Assembly: GCF_028583425.1 (NCBI RefSeq)
Contig: NC_072807.1
Coordinates: 31,129,001 to 31,193,000 of the forward strand
DNA: 64,000 nucleotides
Origin: Eublepharis macularius
Taxonomy: Eukaryota > Chordata > Lepidosauria > Squamata > Eublepharidae
Reading direction: 5' to 3'
Each line of letters begins with the position of its first letter. The stretch's first letter is position 1. Under the pieces are notes generated by a model. The model searched no databases. It was not told the origin of the DNA and was given only the letters and a program-made list of their open reading frames with translations. The translations under genes and the position numbers were made by a program. Below are positions 1 to 11,480 of the stretch, one piece after another.

Positions 1-640
1 GGAAGCGTGATAGATTTTGTACCCCACTGTCTAGTTGACAACCCTGTCCAAAGGTGGAGGATAGACACTATTCAAATTGACCCAATGTTTCAAGTAGCAT
101 GCCAGAGTCATTCTGCCTGGCAGTGCCTCCACAGGGTGTGAGGGTAAACCAAGACTCATGACGCCAAAACAATGCATCATCACCATAAAATGCCTTGGCA
201 GGATAGGTGGGGCTCTCTCTGGGCGCACATCTAAGTCCCCTGTCTCCTGTAACCTTTTGACCTTGAGTCTGCTGTAAAGACAGATGAAAATGCAAATCCA
301 CGAACACACCTCGATTTCCTTATTGTCATAAATGCTACCTTTCATAATTATTACACAATTACAATAATACCAACCATTACTCACTGACAAGCACTTACAG
401 AACATGGAAGGAGATTTCTAGAGAAAATTACCACGAAAGTCAAACAGCCCTGATGCAATTAATCCAAACTGGGATTCCCACTGGCGATTCCATGAAAACA
501 TTGTTTATATGCAATGTTTTTTTAAATCTAGGTTTTGGTTTAAAAAGATAAATAATACAGAGAGAAGCAGTCAGCAGAGTACATGTTCCATCATTACTAA
601 AAATGTTATCAATTACATTTTTATTCCACTTTTCCTCCAG
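1..640. other. No gene recognised
   Basis: Open frames up to 124 codons match nothing known to me and no splice-consistent exon was seen. No repeat family was recognised with confidence. Confidence 0.5.
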
Positions 641-642
641 TG

Positions 643-915
643 AGTTTAGGGTGGTATACGTGGCTCACCCTCTTATCTTCTTCACAACAACCCTATATCT
701 GAAGAAGTGAGCTGTGGCTCACGAAGGCTCATAGTTTACCACAAATTTTGTTTGTCTTATAGGTGCTACTGGACTCTTGCTCTTTTCTACTACAACAACT
801 CTATGAGAGAGTAATTGGTCCAAGGTCATGTTGTGGCTGAGTGAGAATTAGAACCTAGGTCTCCTGTATTGTAATCCAAAAGTCTAACCACAATGTCACA
901 CTGGTTCTCCTAGAG
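643..915 (-). mobile_element. tRNA-derived SINE (minus) split by a Penelope-like tail
   Basis: Reverse-oriented SINE with the usual tail-to-tRNA order: cacaacaaccctat, then ggtccaaggtcatgtt, then gaacctaggtctcctgta and the start of the tRNA-like part near 905. It is interrupted at 697-791 by a Penelope-like tail. Confidence 0.65.
684..804 (+). mobile_element. Penelope-like tail inserted in SINE, 13-bp target duplication
   Basis: Body 697-791 begins with tctgaagaagtgagctgtgg and ends in gctcttttctac. It is flanked by acaacaaccctat (684-696) and acaacaactctat (792-804), a 13-bp duplication with one difference. Assigned to Penelope-like elements through the coding remnant at 30.96 kb. Confidence 0.65.
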
Positions 916-1209
916 GTGCCTTTCAGGGTGGTTGAGTGGGGGGGGGGGAAAGAAATCTAGGCCTGCCCCTTTATTCCCACATGGCTAACTTACTCTTCTC
1001 AAGTAGAAAGAAAGAAGCACATACTGTAGCTTCAAAATGGGTAACATAACCAATGTCCAGAAGTGAAAACTGAAAACTGAAAGGAAATGCCATGCATCAG
1101 GGGGAAAAGAGCGGCTATACTCAGTGGAGTGAAGATGAATGTGACAATTTGGTCTTCTCGTAACTATTTGTTCTAGGCTTCCTGCAGATTATCTTCTGCG
1201 TTCACAAGG

Positions 1210-1335
1210 ACAACTCTAACAGTTGTGGTATCTGAAGAAGTGAGCTGTGGCTCACGAAAGCTCATAGCCTACCACAAATGTTGTTAGTCTTATAGGTGCT
1301 ATTGGACTCTTGTTCTTTTCTACAACTCTAACAGT
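1210..1335 (+). mobile_element. Penelope-like tail with exact 14-bp target duplication
   Basis: Same family as the copy at 697. Flanks acaactctaacagt at 1210-1223 and 1322-1335 are identical. The right duplication overlaps the left edge of the palindromic MITE that follows. Confidence 0.7.
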
Positions 1336-1416
1336 GAAATCCTAAGCAGAGTTACTCTGATCTAAGCCCATTGAAATCAATGGGCTTAGATTGACATAAC
1401 TCTGCTTAGGATTTCA
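1332..1416. mobile_element. Palindromic MITE (cagtg-aatcctaagcagagtt family)
   Basis: Near-perfect inverted repeat with arms of about 40 bp that meet at cattgaaatcaatg. Other copies: 1919-2000, 2188-2284, 19632-19698 and part of 25107-25150. No coding capacity. Confidence 0.75.
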
Positions 1417-1918
1417 TCGTAAGAATTCCTGTGGAAAGCAAGGCCCTCTCTAGACCAAAACAAGAGTTAACTCTCTTATAGAATATCCTCATGCCTTCCA
1501 AGTTCTACTGTACCCCAAGAAAGTAGAGGACGAGACAAGGAGCTCCATGCCACGTACAGATTAAATTTTGCAGTAGCTGAATGGAACTTTCCTGCTTTCC
1601 CCCCTCCCACTGCAGTCCATCAGTCCCCACAATGTGCCACTCCTGGGAGATAGAGGGGGTCTTGATAAATGGCATGAAGGGGGTCTGCAACAGGAAGGGG
1701 GGAATTGGGGGGGGAAACTGCCAATTTAGTCAGGATCCAACTCAATGACTGCATGAATGAAGATATCCAGGTAGTTTGTGCAAGTGACCATGAGGGCAGG
1801 AAAGGCAACCATATCTGCAATTCTAACCAGGAGGCTCCTTTTCACATCATTTGCTCATGGTTAGGGCTGCCAACATGTCTGGCAAACAATGTCCTGTCCT
1901 TTTAATAAGGCAAACAGG

Positions 1919-2000
1919 GCAATCCTAAATAGTTACTCCAGTCCAAGCTCATTGAAGTCAATGGGTTTAGACTGGAGTAACTCTGTTTAGGATCACACTG
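1919..2000. mobile_element. Palindromic MITE, same family as 1332
   Basis: Arms gcaatcctaaatagttactc and gagtaactctgtttaggatc. Confidence 0.7.
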
Positions 2001-2187
2001 TTATTGTATGAAAATGGGGAGTAGAAACTTTTCATGGCATGGGGAGAAACATCACCTTGCCAATAAATTAAGCCTCTAGTAAAAGGGCAGGCTATTTTTC
2101 TCCAGGACTGCTGGCAACCCTGCTCATGATACTTTAATTCCTGCAGTCCAAATAACTTTGTGCTCTGTATTTATCTCTTGTGACTAA

Positions 2188-2284
2188 CAGTGCAATCCTA
2201 AGCACAGTTAACAGCCTTCGAAGTCCATTGGCTTAAATGGACGTAAAAGGGAGCAACTCTGTTCAGGATGGCACGGATTGCAGT
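2188..2284. mobile_element. Diverged palindromic MITE, same family as 1332
   Basis: cagtgcaatcctaagcacag at the left and caactctgttcaggatggca towards the right; centre degraded. Confidence 0.6.
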
Positions 2285-2960
2285 CCTAAGAAAATTTGCC
2301 TGTAAGCCCCAGTGAATAAAACAGGACTTAATTCTAATTAGACCATTTTAGAATTGCTCTCCAGACCTTAGGAAGACATTGGTTTTGATGTCTGTACTGT
2401 ACTTGCCCACTTCATCCAAAAGCGCAAATGCAGTATTTGCTCACAGCTGCACCAGAATAGTGGTCCGTAATAACCTTATGATCAGGCAAGACCATCACAT
2501 TTATTTCGTCTTCGTATTTGCTTAGCTGATGAGGTTTTCCAGAAAACAGCTGGAATTATTATTATTAGTCCTTATTGACATGACTTCTTGACCTGTCGTT
2601 TTGATTTTGTAATATTAAATTCCTTTCTATTTCTGTTCCTTCGTTTCATGAATCACCTTGTTTCTTGTGTATAGCTTCCTGGTCCACTCCTGACCATTAT
2701 TAACAATGCCTTCTTTATTAGCACATTTAATCAATGTGCTCCTCTCTGAGGCTCCAATGAAAATATTGAGCAGAATGGGAATTGGTCGCCAAGGAACTGT
2801 TTTTCAGTGTAATGTTGATTCAAGAAAAAAAACCCCCACATATTGCAAAACAGGGAAAGAGTGCCTGTTCAGGGATTCTTACAAAAGCAATAGTTGCCCC
2901 TTAGGTATGATAGAATTTGATCAACAGACATCATTTGAAAGAAAGGCCATCTTTAAACCT
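2285..2960. other. No gene recognised
   Basis: A 96-codon open frame at 2706-2996 has no recognisable family. Nothing else is supported. Confidence 0.45.
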
Positions 2961-2964
2961 TCCT

Positions 2965-3852
2965 TTTTCTTTTCTTTTTTAAATAATTTTTATTGATAAT
3001 ACTTATCAGGGGCCATTTTGTAGAAAAAGAGCTGCAGGAACTAATTAGCATAACTCATTAGCATAACTCATTAGCATATACCACACCCCTTGCCATCACC
3101 GGAAGTGTGTTATTAGCATAACTGGTTTGCATATGCCACACACCCTGACATCACCTATCCTGGCTGTTTTGGCCCCGATCCAGGCTGCAATGGGCCCAAA
3201 ATGGCCGAAAATCAGGTGGGCGAGGCCACCTGACATGTGATCTCTTTGGAGAACTACTGGAACTGCGTTCCTGTGCGTTCCCCCTCGAAATGAGCTCTGA
3301 TACTTATTCTCCATACAATGATTATATAGAATTTGTACAATGTAAAATACAACTAACAAATTACAAAATTCCAAACTTTTAAAATTCCCAGTTTCAAAAT
3401 GACAACATTCCAAAAATTTCAAACTGTCAGACTTTCATAATTACAAAATTTCTGAGAGAGTTGATAACTAGTACATAACTATGAAAAAGTTTGCAAAGTG
3501 ATGAGATATAGAAATTTACAAATATTTTAAACATATTCTAAAATCTGAAAGAACTTTAGACCTGGATGAGAACTGTTACTTTCTAGATACTCAAAAAACG
3601 GAAACCACTTCTCCACAAAATTTGTACTATATGGAAAATGCTCTGCCTGATAAATCTTATCAGCCAATTTTTCAGAGATAAAATGATCCCATATTTTTGT
3701 GAGCCAATTTTCAATTGTCGGGACTTGCTTTTTCATCCTATTTAACAATACTTTTAAAGAAACTTTTATACTAACATATCTTGGTTGAAGTGTCCTATGC
3801 TACAAAAACAAATACAGGGCACATCATTGTTGTGGAAGATTCTGATTTAAAA
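2965..3852 (-). mobile_element. L1-like LINE 3' end (minus), split by a MITE
   Basis: The 73-codon minus-strand frame 3527-3748 (LPTIENW-like, WDHFISEKLAD, FVEKWFPFFEYLE) resembles the C-terminus of squamate L1 ORF2. An AT-rich 3' UTR follows toward lower coordinates. The MITE at 3007-3299 sits inside it. Confidence 0.5.
3007..3299. mobile_element. hAT-like MITE, perfect 8-bp target duplication
   Basis: Begins caggggccatttt and ends tcgaaatgagctctg. ATACTTAT is repeated exactly at 2999-3006 and 3300-3307. The CAGGG terminus and 8-bp duplication are typical of hAT elements. It contains a short tandem of ctcattagcataa. Confidence 0.8.
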
Positions 3853-3860
3853 GGTACATC

Positions 3861-4294
3861 CAGGGCTCATTTCGAGAGGGAACGCGCAGGAACGCAGTTC
3901 CAACAGTTCCCCAAAGAGGTCACATGTCAGGTGGCCCCACCCACCTGACTCTTGGCCATTTTGGACCCATTTCGGCCTGGATTGGGGCCGAAACAGCCTG
4001 GATCAGGCCTCTGACGGGTGGTGGATCACTCTCCCGCTCATCAGCGGCCCGATCCTGACCATTTTTGCCCCTTTTCAGCCATTTTCAGCCCCTTTTTGCC
4101 ATTTTGGGCCCAATTTTGGCCCTGAATGACCAGGATTGGGTCCAAAACAGCCAGAATAGGTGATGTCAGGGGGTGTGGCACATGCAAATCAGCTATACTA
4201 ATGACACACTTCCGGTGATGGGAAGAGGCATGGCATTTGCTAATGAGTTATGCTAATGAGGTCCTCCAGCTCTTTTTCCATGAAATGACCCCTG
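3861..4294. mobile_element. hAT-like MITE, inverted relative of the 3007 copy
   Basis: Begins cagggctcatttcgagaggg and ends atgaaatgacccctg. GGTACATC is repeated exactly at 3853-3860 and 4295-4302. Longer than its partner by an internal stretch. Confidence 0.8.
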
Positions 4295-4302
4295 GGTACA
4301 TC

Positions 4303-5918
4303 CCATATGAACACTCTCTGCACCAAATGTCTTTGGTGTTAAGCCATCCTCTGTAAAGCAAACAACAGGATTGTGGATGGACCAAACTAGATGTGCCTAA
4401 GCTGTACAGATCTGCCCCCTTGACGTACAAACAAGTGTGTGTGTGTGTGAGGGAGGGAGAGTATGTGTATTTAACTGCAAATGGAACATGTTGGTGCAGA
4501 ACTATCTCTTCTGTGGCGTATCTACCTTTAGTCCTCTCTCCAGATTCTTTTCTTCCAGCTGAGCATACTTTCTGTACTGAAGAAAAGTGCCTTGGAGAAG
4601 ACAGACTGTAAGGCAGTAAACTGCAGGAAAAGGAAAGGCTCTGCACTTTTGCTGTGAGAAATTGAGGGCAATTAAAGACAAGTCTGTCACCAGCATGGGC
4701 ACGGGCACCACGTGCCTCAAGGATCCTGCTTCTAACTTGATATGCTCCAAAAATAAACTGCATCAGCTTTTCTGGTTGTTTTTGTAGCTGTCAGAAACTC
4801 TGGGCAGTGCCTGAAACAAATTGAAACGTAGCTGGAATCTCTTCTTGACACAAGGATGGCTAAACCACTGGCTCATCAAGCAGCACTGCATATTCTGATG
4901 GGGAGAAAGCAGTTCTCTAGGGTCTTCTTGAGCAGAGAAATGGGTTCTTCCCATTCTGGCAGAGGGGCAGAGAAAGGCCCCCTGCTGAACCGGAGATGTC
5001 GGGGAGTAGACCTGGAACTTTCTGCATATACAGCTATGTCACTGAGCAAGAGGCCCTCCTTCCTAAGCAGGCGACGACAGGCGCATTGTTTCGGAGATCT
5101 GTGAAGAGTTCCGTATTCTCTTGCTACGTTGCTTTTCTTGTCTGGATTCTGTCGTGCCCTGTATTGTTTCCTACATGGGTGACCGGAACAATATATATTT
5201 GACAGGTTCTTTGGAAGAGTTTTATTGTGGAGCTGGAAGCTCCTGAACAAAATGGACGTTTATGAGAATTTTCCCTTCACACACAGATTGCTCCCTGGGA
5301 CCGCATGCTCAAAGAGGTGCCAAAGTGTTACAACAACGTAGACAAGGCATAGGCCTGCGGACAAGCTTTACTATTTTACTACTTAATATCATTTTATATC
5401 ATTTTTGCTCACTGTTACATGTGCAGGAATTTATTTTTCACCTGCGATTTTTCTTTCTTTAAATAAAATATGAGCTAGTTTGTCAGGTTTTCTACATTAT
5501 TTCCCCCCTCCCTCTTTTTTGTTATTCTTTACTAATGGATAATGTGTGACTAATCTGTTCAACTGTGTGGATTGGATTTGTGGTAGATTGGATACGGTGA
5601 TAATTAATGGAATGGCTCACTAGGAGAAGATGTGGTAATTGATTGACTGGTGTGACTAATAAATAACTGTAAAATGTTGAGCTTAAATTAACTATAAACT
5701 TGTTAATTTTAACACACTGTTTAAAACTGAGAATATGTATCTCATTTAGTAGCATTTGATTGCAGTTTAGGATTTTTCTGGGAGAAAATCCAGGAAGTAA
5801 ATCAGAAATCCATTTTGAAGACCCTAAATTGGGTGGAAAGGCGGCATAAAATGATCTTCTTAAATACATAATCTTGTTTATATCTTAAGGCTTAAGTCCA
5901 ATGACTTCCATCTGCAGT
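4303..5918. other. Non-coding or unrecognised; possible old retroelement
   Basis: Open frames up to 171 codons overlap on both strands without a known domain. On the minus strand at about 5085-5055, ccgaaacaatgcgcctgtcg resembles the GAAAC-stem III part of Penelope-type tails, but the rest is unclear. A gt-rich stretch lies at 4434-4449. Confidence 0.35.
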
Positions 5919-6135
5919 AGAGTTGCCAACCTTTTCATGGGATCTGGAGATCTCCCAAAATTACAACAGATCTCTAGTCTACAGAGATCAGTTCCCAAGG
6001 AGAAAATGTCTGCCTTGGAGGATGAACTCTAGATAATTATACCCCGCTGAGGTCCCTCCCTTCCCCAACCCTACTCTCCTAGGCTCCACCCCTCAAAAAT
6101 CTCCAGGAATTTCCCAACTCAGAGTCATTAACCCT
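5919..6135. mobile_element. MITE of the ttgccaacc family
   Basis: About 215 bp with gttgccaacc at the left, the internal block agagatcagttcccaaggag, and ctccaggaatttcccaactc at the right. At least seven more copies or parts occur in this window. Ends are short inverted repeats. Confidence 0.7.
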
Positions 6136-6228
6136 AATTTGCAAAGTAAGAAGCCCTCCTTGGATGGAAAGAGGAAGGATTTTTGGAAGGAAGTCTCTTT
6201 CCTCCCTTAGCAGGAATCAGTGGATCTA

Positions 6229-6556
6229 AGAGCTAAGAGATGAACTACACAAGGAGGAGCACCTAGTCGCAATTTTAGCCGGGAAGCTGAGTTTTAAAAG
6301 AGATCGGAAGGCTTTGTCAATTTCCCCTCTCTACAGAACCAGGGAGATTGCTGCTCAGAAGGTTTGTTAATTTCCTCTTTGTCTCAGGGAAGGCAAAGAA
6401 GAAATAAACCTTCTGAGCAGCAATCTCCCTGGTTCTGTAGAGAGGGGAAATTGACAAAGCCTTCTGATCTCTTTTAAAACTCAGCTTCCCGGCTAACATT
6501 GTGACTCCCTTCATGTACTCCTCCTTGAGTAATTCGTCTCTTGTAGCTTGGCTCTA
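6229..6556. mobile_element. Long palindromic MITE with TAA duplication
   Basis: Arms of about 150 bp are nearly perfect inverted copies, for example gaaccagggagattgctgct and agcagcaatctccctggttc. The ends (gagctaag, cttggctc) match the family at 39.9 kb. TAA flanks both ends, as in PIF/Harbinger-type elements. Confidence 0.7.
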
Positions 6557-6559
6557 AGT

Positions 6560-9500
6560 CTTTGATGAATAGCTCAGTCCAATGACCTAAGGGCCACACT
6601 AGAAAATAATGAAGACTATCTCACAGACTTCTATAAAGCTTCTTCTTAGGCCAACACCAGACCCAAGGCAAGAAACTGTGTGTTTGAACATGGATTTCCC
6701 CAATGAAATAGAAAGAGGGAGAACAGAATTTGAATATCAAACTAGAACTTGACATTTTGCTAAGCTGTAAATTATTTTAATTCCTTAGTATTGATATCAG
6801 TTTGTTCTGGAGTCATGTGTTTATAAAAAGTAATAGAGAATTAAAAAAAAAAATCAAGACTCTTCAGTGTTTTAGAAGATCCCGATATACATGGTGCACT
6901 GATCTGAAGCAAACATTGCCAGTGCCAGGATAATTCCTAGAAAGAGTGACTTGTTATTTCACAATGGGAAAAAAGAAACCATCAGTTAGCTTTAGGTGCC
7001 TGCTGGAACTAAAAGACGTTGTTAAGCTTCTTCATCAGGTGCTGAGGCGATCAGTGCTTCTCTGAAGCTGCAAGATTCTAAAGTGCCAAGGCACAATCCA
7101 ACAGTTAAGTACGGATAAGTTCAAACCAATAAGCACTGTATGCTTTAAGCCACCGGTTTCACAGGGCTTAAGTACACTTAACTCCACGTTGAATCTAGGC
7201 CTCAAAGTCTATTTGTAAGTTGTTACCAAGCCACCTGGAAGCAAAATGGAATGTGTAATTAAACCTTGCCAATTGGTCAATGAAACCTTAAGACCTAAAT
7301 AGATGGGTGCAGCAGGGTCTAACTCACAAGAAATTCTACTTCTTACTTTGTTTCAATTTGTTTTCTGCCTTTTAGCAAATCCATTTAGCATTTTCTCTTT
7401 AACCAGCTTCCTATTATTTAACTGGATGCTCATCTTTTCAGATTTAGAGAGCAACCCTTTAACCAGCAGTTCATTCACAAATCTCTTGGGAGCCAGCGGT
7501 CAACTCTGAATCCAGGTTTTCTGACGTCACCAAATGCAGTAATCTGTTCTTGTATATTCCTTTATGTGCATTGTCCTCTCATGGTAGCATTATTTTTAAA
7601 TATCACATTGCTGAATCTTAGGCAAAGAACTGAGTAAGTTGTGCCATCCCCAAATTGATTCAATCTCTCCTTTCTTTAATACACAAAGGGTTCATTTTGT
7701 TCTCTTTTTCTGTTTTCATTTATAATTATAAAATGGCTTGCTGTTTGTCTTTGCATGCTGGAAAATATTTAGTTTCGCCTGTTACCTATCTTATACTTAA
7801 TCCTCCCCCCCCCCACATTCTTTTACTTCCCTTTTAACCCTTTTTCTATTCCCATCTCACCACATTCCCTGTTAAGTACTAAATTTCCCCCTAAATTGCC
7901 AACGGCACAGCTATTATTGCCCAGTACAAACTCCTTATCAGTTCAGTGCATCAAATGATGTCACCATCTGACTGACTTAAGACCGCGTGCTTCTCTATAA
8001 TGTGAATACTGTCTTTGCTCATCCACCAATTATTTTGCCAGAGGCCATGCTCCTTTGCAAAACTGGTAACAGTGATAGATGATTATGAATGGGAAACCCA
8101 TAACATTGGCTGTCAAGTATGCAGAAAATTAGGGTAGATAAGGGATTACTTTTCTTGGCAATTTGTTTTTTCACAGAATTGAGCCACGGAGTGCTAGTTA
8201 AAGGGTGAGACCAGTTGGGGAGAGAAACAAACATTGGACAAAAGACTTCCTGACAGCTGGGTATTCCCTTTCCTAAATCTCTGAAGGCACGGAGTAGGTT
8301 GTAATTTCTGTCTATGATAGAAGGAAGCACTAACCATCTTTAGTTCAGAGATTTCTGCAGCTGTCCAAGGGCTTCCTGCTTAAATTAGTTCAGAGTAATA
8401 TTAACTATGTAAATAATAAACAAGTAAACACAGAGATAATACAGGGCAAACCACACTCATTATAGAAGGGATGGGACAAAAGGTAATCGTAGAACAAGGT
8501 AGACAACCTGGAATTTCTGCATAAAACCAGATTGCAGACCGGCAGACTCTCTCTTCCAGGAGATCAGAGAATCTGGACCTCCTCTGGAAAAAAAGAAAAG
8601 TAGGTCCTCCTCCTCAGGTAGAAGAACCTTCTCACTAAATCCAGTGTTCCCTTCTCACTTGAGCAGAGGAGGAGATCCTGATGCCCAGGATGTTAAAACC
8701 ATATATGCAAATTGGTAGGGATACTGGGTGCCAACCGCATGGGAGTGGAAGGCGCTACATCCCATCAGAAACAGAAACTCCAACCTACTTTCTGCCTCCA
8801 GGGATTATGAGAAAAAAGGGAATACCCAGACCCCAGGATGTCCTCTTCTCAAGTGAGAAGGGCTTATTTCTTGTTGCACCATTCCCTGTCAAAGATCACT
8901 ACTGAAGGGGGAAAGAATGTAAAACTACTGACACTTAACTACTGACACACCTTCCTTTTTGAACGTGCTTCAGTGATAACCTTGAAGTATGCTGACTTGG
9001 ACTCAGTGGATATGTAGAGAGAGTAACAGTATGCTCGATAAACAAGTTAGGTTATGCTAGAAACTAATTCACACTAGAAAAATTTCTTGACACCTGATTG
9101 GATAAGAAATGCTATTGTATTAAGTTGGTTATAAATGACTGGATGATGATGAGTATAGTGGCGAAGAAAGGTTATATATTTTGGTGTGCCTAGAGGAATA
9201 TTGCAGCCATTATTTTAAATCTGATCCTGTTGGGTTTAGTTAACCAATGATGCATCATTGCTAATAAAGACACATCTTCGATATCATTCTGCTTCTTCAT
9301 TTGGACCCCTTCCCAAGAACCCTGGTTGGGTCAAAGAAATTTCTCTGTCATTACCACTGAACTTTTACATTCAGGGGGAGAAAATACAGGAACCTGTACC
9401 TGAATGTGCCCAACAAAGCAAACAGTCCATGTCATATAAAAGGTAGCTAGGTTAGAACAACCACTCTGTACCAGAAATTGAATAAGGATCTGGTGAGGCA

Positions 9501-10290
9501 ATACTAGCCAACTCAGACTAAATATTTGGCTTTATTAATCAGTTGGCAAGGATGACATACAGTATAAAACAAAAGTGAACCTAACCAGCATGGCATTCTT
9601 TTTCTGGGTGGGGTTTCTGGACAGTTGTACCTACTGAGTTACCTTTATACGTTATCAAGATTTCCCCTATCTTATCTGTCCACTATTGTTTATAGGGCTG
9701 AAGAGAACACATCAGATTGTGAATTATGCATCAGCTGACCACCATGTAAATGGAGAGAAGGAGGGTAAAGTTCAGCCATTATTCAATACCAAAAATTGAA
9801 TGGAGAGCTGGGGAGACAATCCTAGTTGACCGCAGGATACAGGTATATGTATGGACCAGTTGACAAGGACTCAATGCACAATATCAATGGGAGGCAAACC
9901 ACTCTGGCATTCTTTTTCCAGGTGGAGTGTCTGCACAATCATATCAGTTGAGTAAGCTTGTGCATTGTCACCTAAAGTTCAATTTTGCTTCAATGGCTGA
10001 TGGGAATACTTCCAGTTACAAGCGACGCAAAAACTCAGGTATAATATGCTAAAGTTATCACCAGAGTCCATCAGGGTTGGGATCTAAAAGTTCAGACCAA
10101 AGGTGATTGAAACAGTTCAAACATGGTAACTAAAAAAAGGGCCAGAAAGAGGTAGTATAGTCCAAGGCAGGCAGAAAAGTGCAAAACCAGCAGCTAACAT
10201 TGAGAAGGGCCAGTCCTAAGCCTGGTTCACACACACAAGCTTTGTCCCTTCACTTTGACTATTTGTTGTACTCTGCTCTGAGCCCGCTTT
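6560..10290. other. No gene recognised upstream of SORD
   Basis: Frames of 60-103 codons have no recognisable family. The only structure noted is a diverged local duplication at 9456-9960. TERB2 precedes SORD in mammals, but none of its exons was recognised. Confidence 0.45.
9456..9960 (+). repeat. Diverged direct duplication, about 200-bp unit
   Basis: Unit A (about 9456-9650) and unit B (about 9775-9960) share blocks in the same order: aattgaat...gagg/gagacaat, ccagttgacaagga versus tcagttggcaagga, and tggcattctttttc. Confidence 0.55.
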
Positions 10291-10294
10291 TTCG

Positions 10295-10845
10295 GGTATC
10301 TGAAAAAGGGACCTTTGATTCTCCAAAGCTTACACCCTGAAAATCTTGTTGGTCTCTAAGTTGCTATTGGACTCAAATCCTCCTGAAAATCTTGTTGGAC
10401 TCTGAAGTGCTACTGGCCCCAAATCCTGGAAATCTTAGTGGTTTCTAAGGTGGAACTGGACTCAAATCCTCCTGGTCTCTAAGGTGCTACTGTACCCAAA
10501 TCCCCCTTAAAATATTGTTGGTCTCTAAGGTACTACTGGACTCAAATCCTCCTGAGGGTGAAAATCTTGTTGATCTCTAAGGTGGAACTGGACTCAATCC
10601 TCCTGAAAATCCTGTTGGTCTCTAAGGTGCCACTAGACTAAAATCCTCCTGAAAATCTTGTTGGACTCTAAGATGCCACTAGACCCAAATCCTGGAAATC
10701 TTACAGGTCTGTAAAGTGAAACCGGATTCAAATCCTCCTGAAAATCCTGTTGGTCTCTAGGTACCTCTGTATCCAAATCCTCCTTAAAATCTGGTTGGTC
10801 TCTAAGGTGCCACTAGACTCAAATCCTCCTTAAAATCTTGTTTTC
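10295..10845 (+). repeat. 46-bp tandem array derived from a Penelope-like tail
   Basis: A tail of the tatctgaaaaagggacc type leads into about 11 copies of a unit of about 46 bp whose core is tctctaaggtgctactggac followed by tcaaatcctcctgaaaatc. Copies are diverged and one is truncated. A further isolated copy is at 10912-10952. Confidence 0.75.
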
Positions 10846-10957
10846 AAATCTCTCCCCCTGTCCTCCCCCTATTCCTATATGAGAAAACCAATAAAAAGCT
10901 ATTTTTAAAAAATCTTGTTGGTCCCTACCGTGCCACAGGACTCAAATCCTATTGATT

Positions 10958-11480
10958 TAACATTATGTAATCCGCCCGGAGTCTCCGTGGAAAAGGCGGC
11001 CGTCTATAAACCACCGAAATAAATAGAAACCCGTGGGTTCGCTGAACAGGGGTCTAGAGACCGGCCTGAAATTTGGCGGGATTTGAACCCAGGCCTCTCC
11101 CCCTCTATGAAACCCAACGGGCAGGCGGCCGGGAATGGGTGCGTGGTGGACTTGAGACCCTGCGCAGGGGGTTGAGAACGGCCCTCGGGGCTAAAGTTCC
11201 CCGCCGAGGCTGAGGGCGGCGAGAGAGCGGCGGCGGGGCCTGACTGCCGGGGCGGCTCTCTCTGAGGCGACGGCGGCGCTTGGAATGGCGGCGGCCGAGC
11301 AGATGAACCTGTCGGTGGTGGTGCACAAGGCCGGCGACCTGCGCTTGGTACGGCGCCTCCCGACAGGCTCGCCTCAGAAGGGGCGGTTGGGGGGCCCTGA
11401 GGGGAAGGCAGGCCTTTGGGGGGAGGCCCTCAGGCAAACCGAAAGCGGCTTGTTGGGACTCGGTGGGGCGTCTGTGAGGG
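10958..11480 (+). promoter_or_regulatory. SORD: CpG-rich SORD promoter and first-exon region
   Basis: The local CpG density around exon 1 (roughly 11100-11480) is far above the rest of the window, as in CpG-island promoters. No TATA box stands out, so the transcription start is not placed. The left edge (10958-11030) resembles an L2-like LINE 3' end. Islands like this usually mark broadly expressed genes, which fits SORD. Confidence 0.7.
11285..11347 (+). CDS. SORD: SORD exon 1 (coding part)
   Basis: Encodes residues 1-21, [20 protein letters not shown] and a final L. Donor GT follows at 11348; phase 0. The only ATG in frame fits the family N-terminus. Confidence 0.93.

Noticed and set aside
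4248-4763. A 171-codon minus-strand open frame
   Set aside because: It begins inside a MITE region, is cysteine- and repeat-rich and matches nothing recognised.
5030-5110. A GAAAC-type stretch on the minus strand resembling a Penelope hammerhead
   Set aside because: Only the GAAAC and a 3-bp stem III could be drawn. The CUGANGA box and stem I partner were not found.
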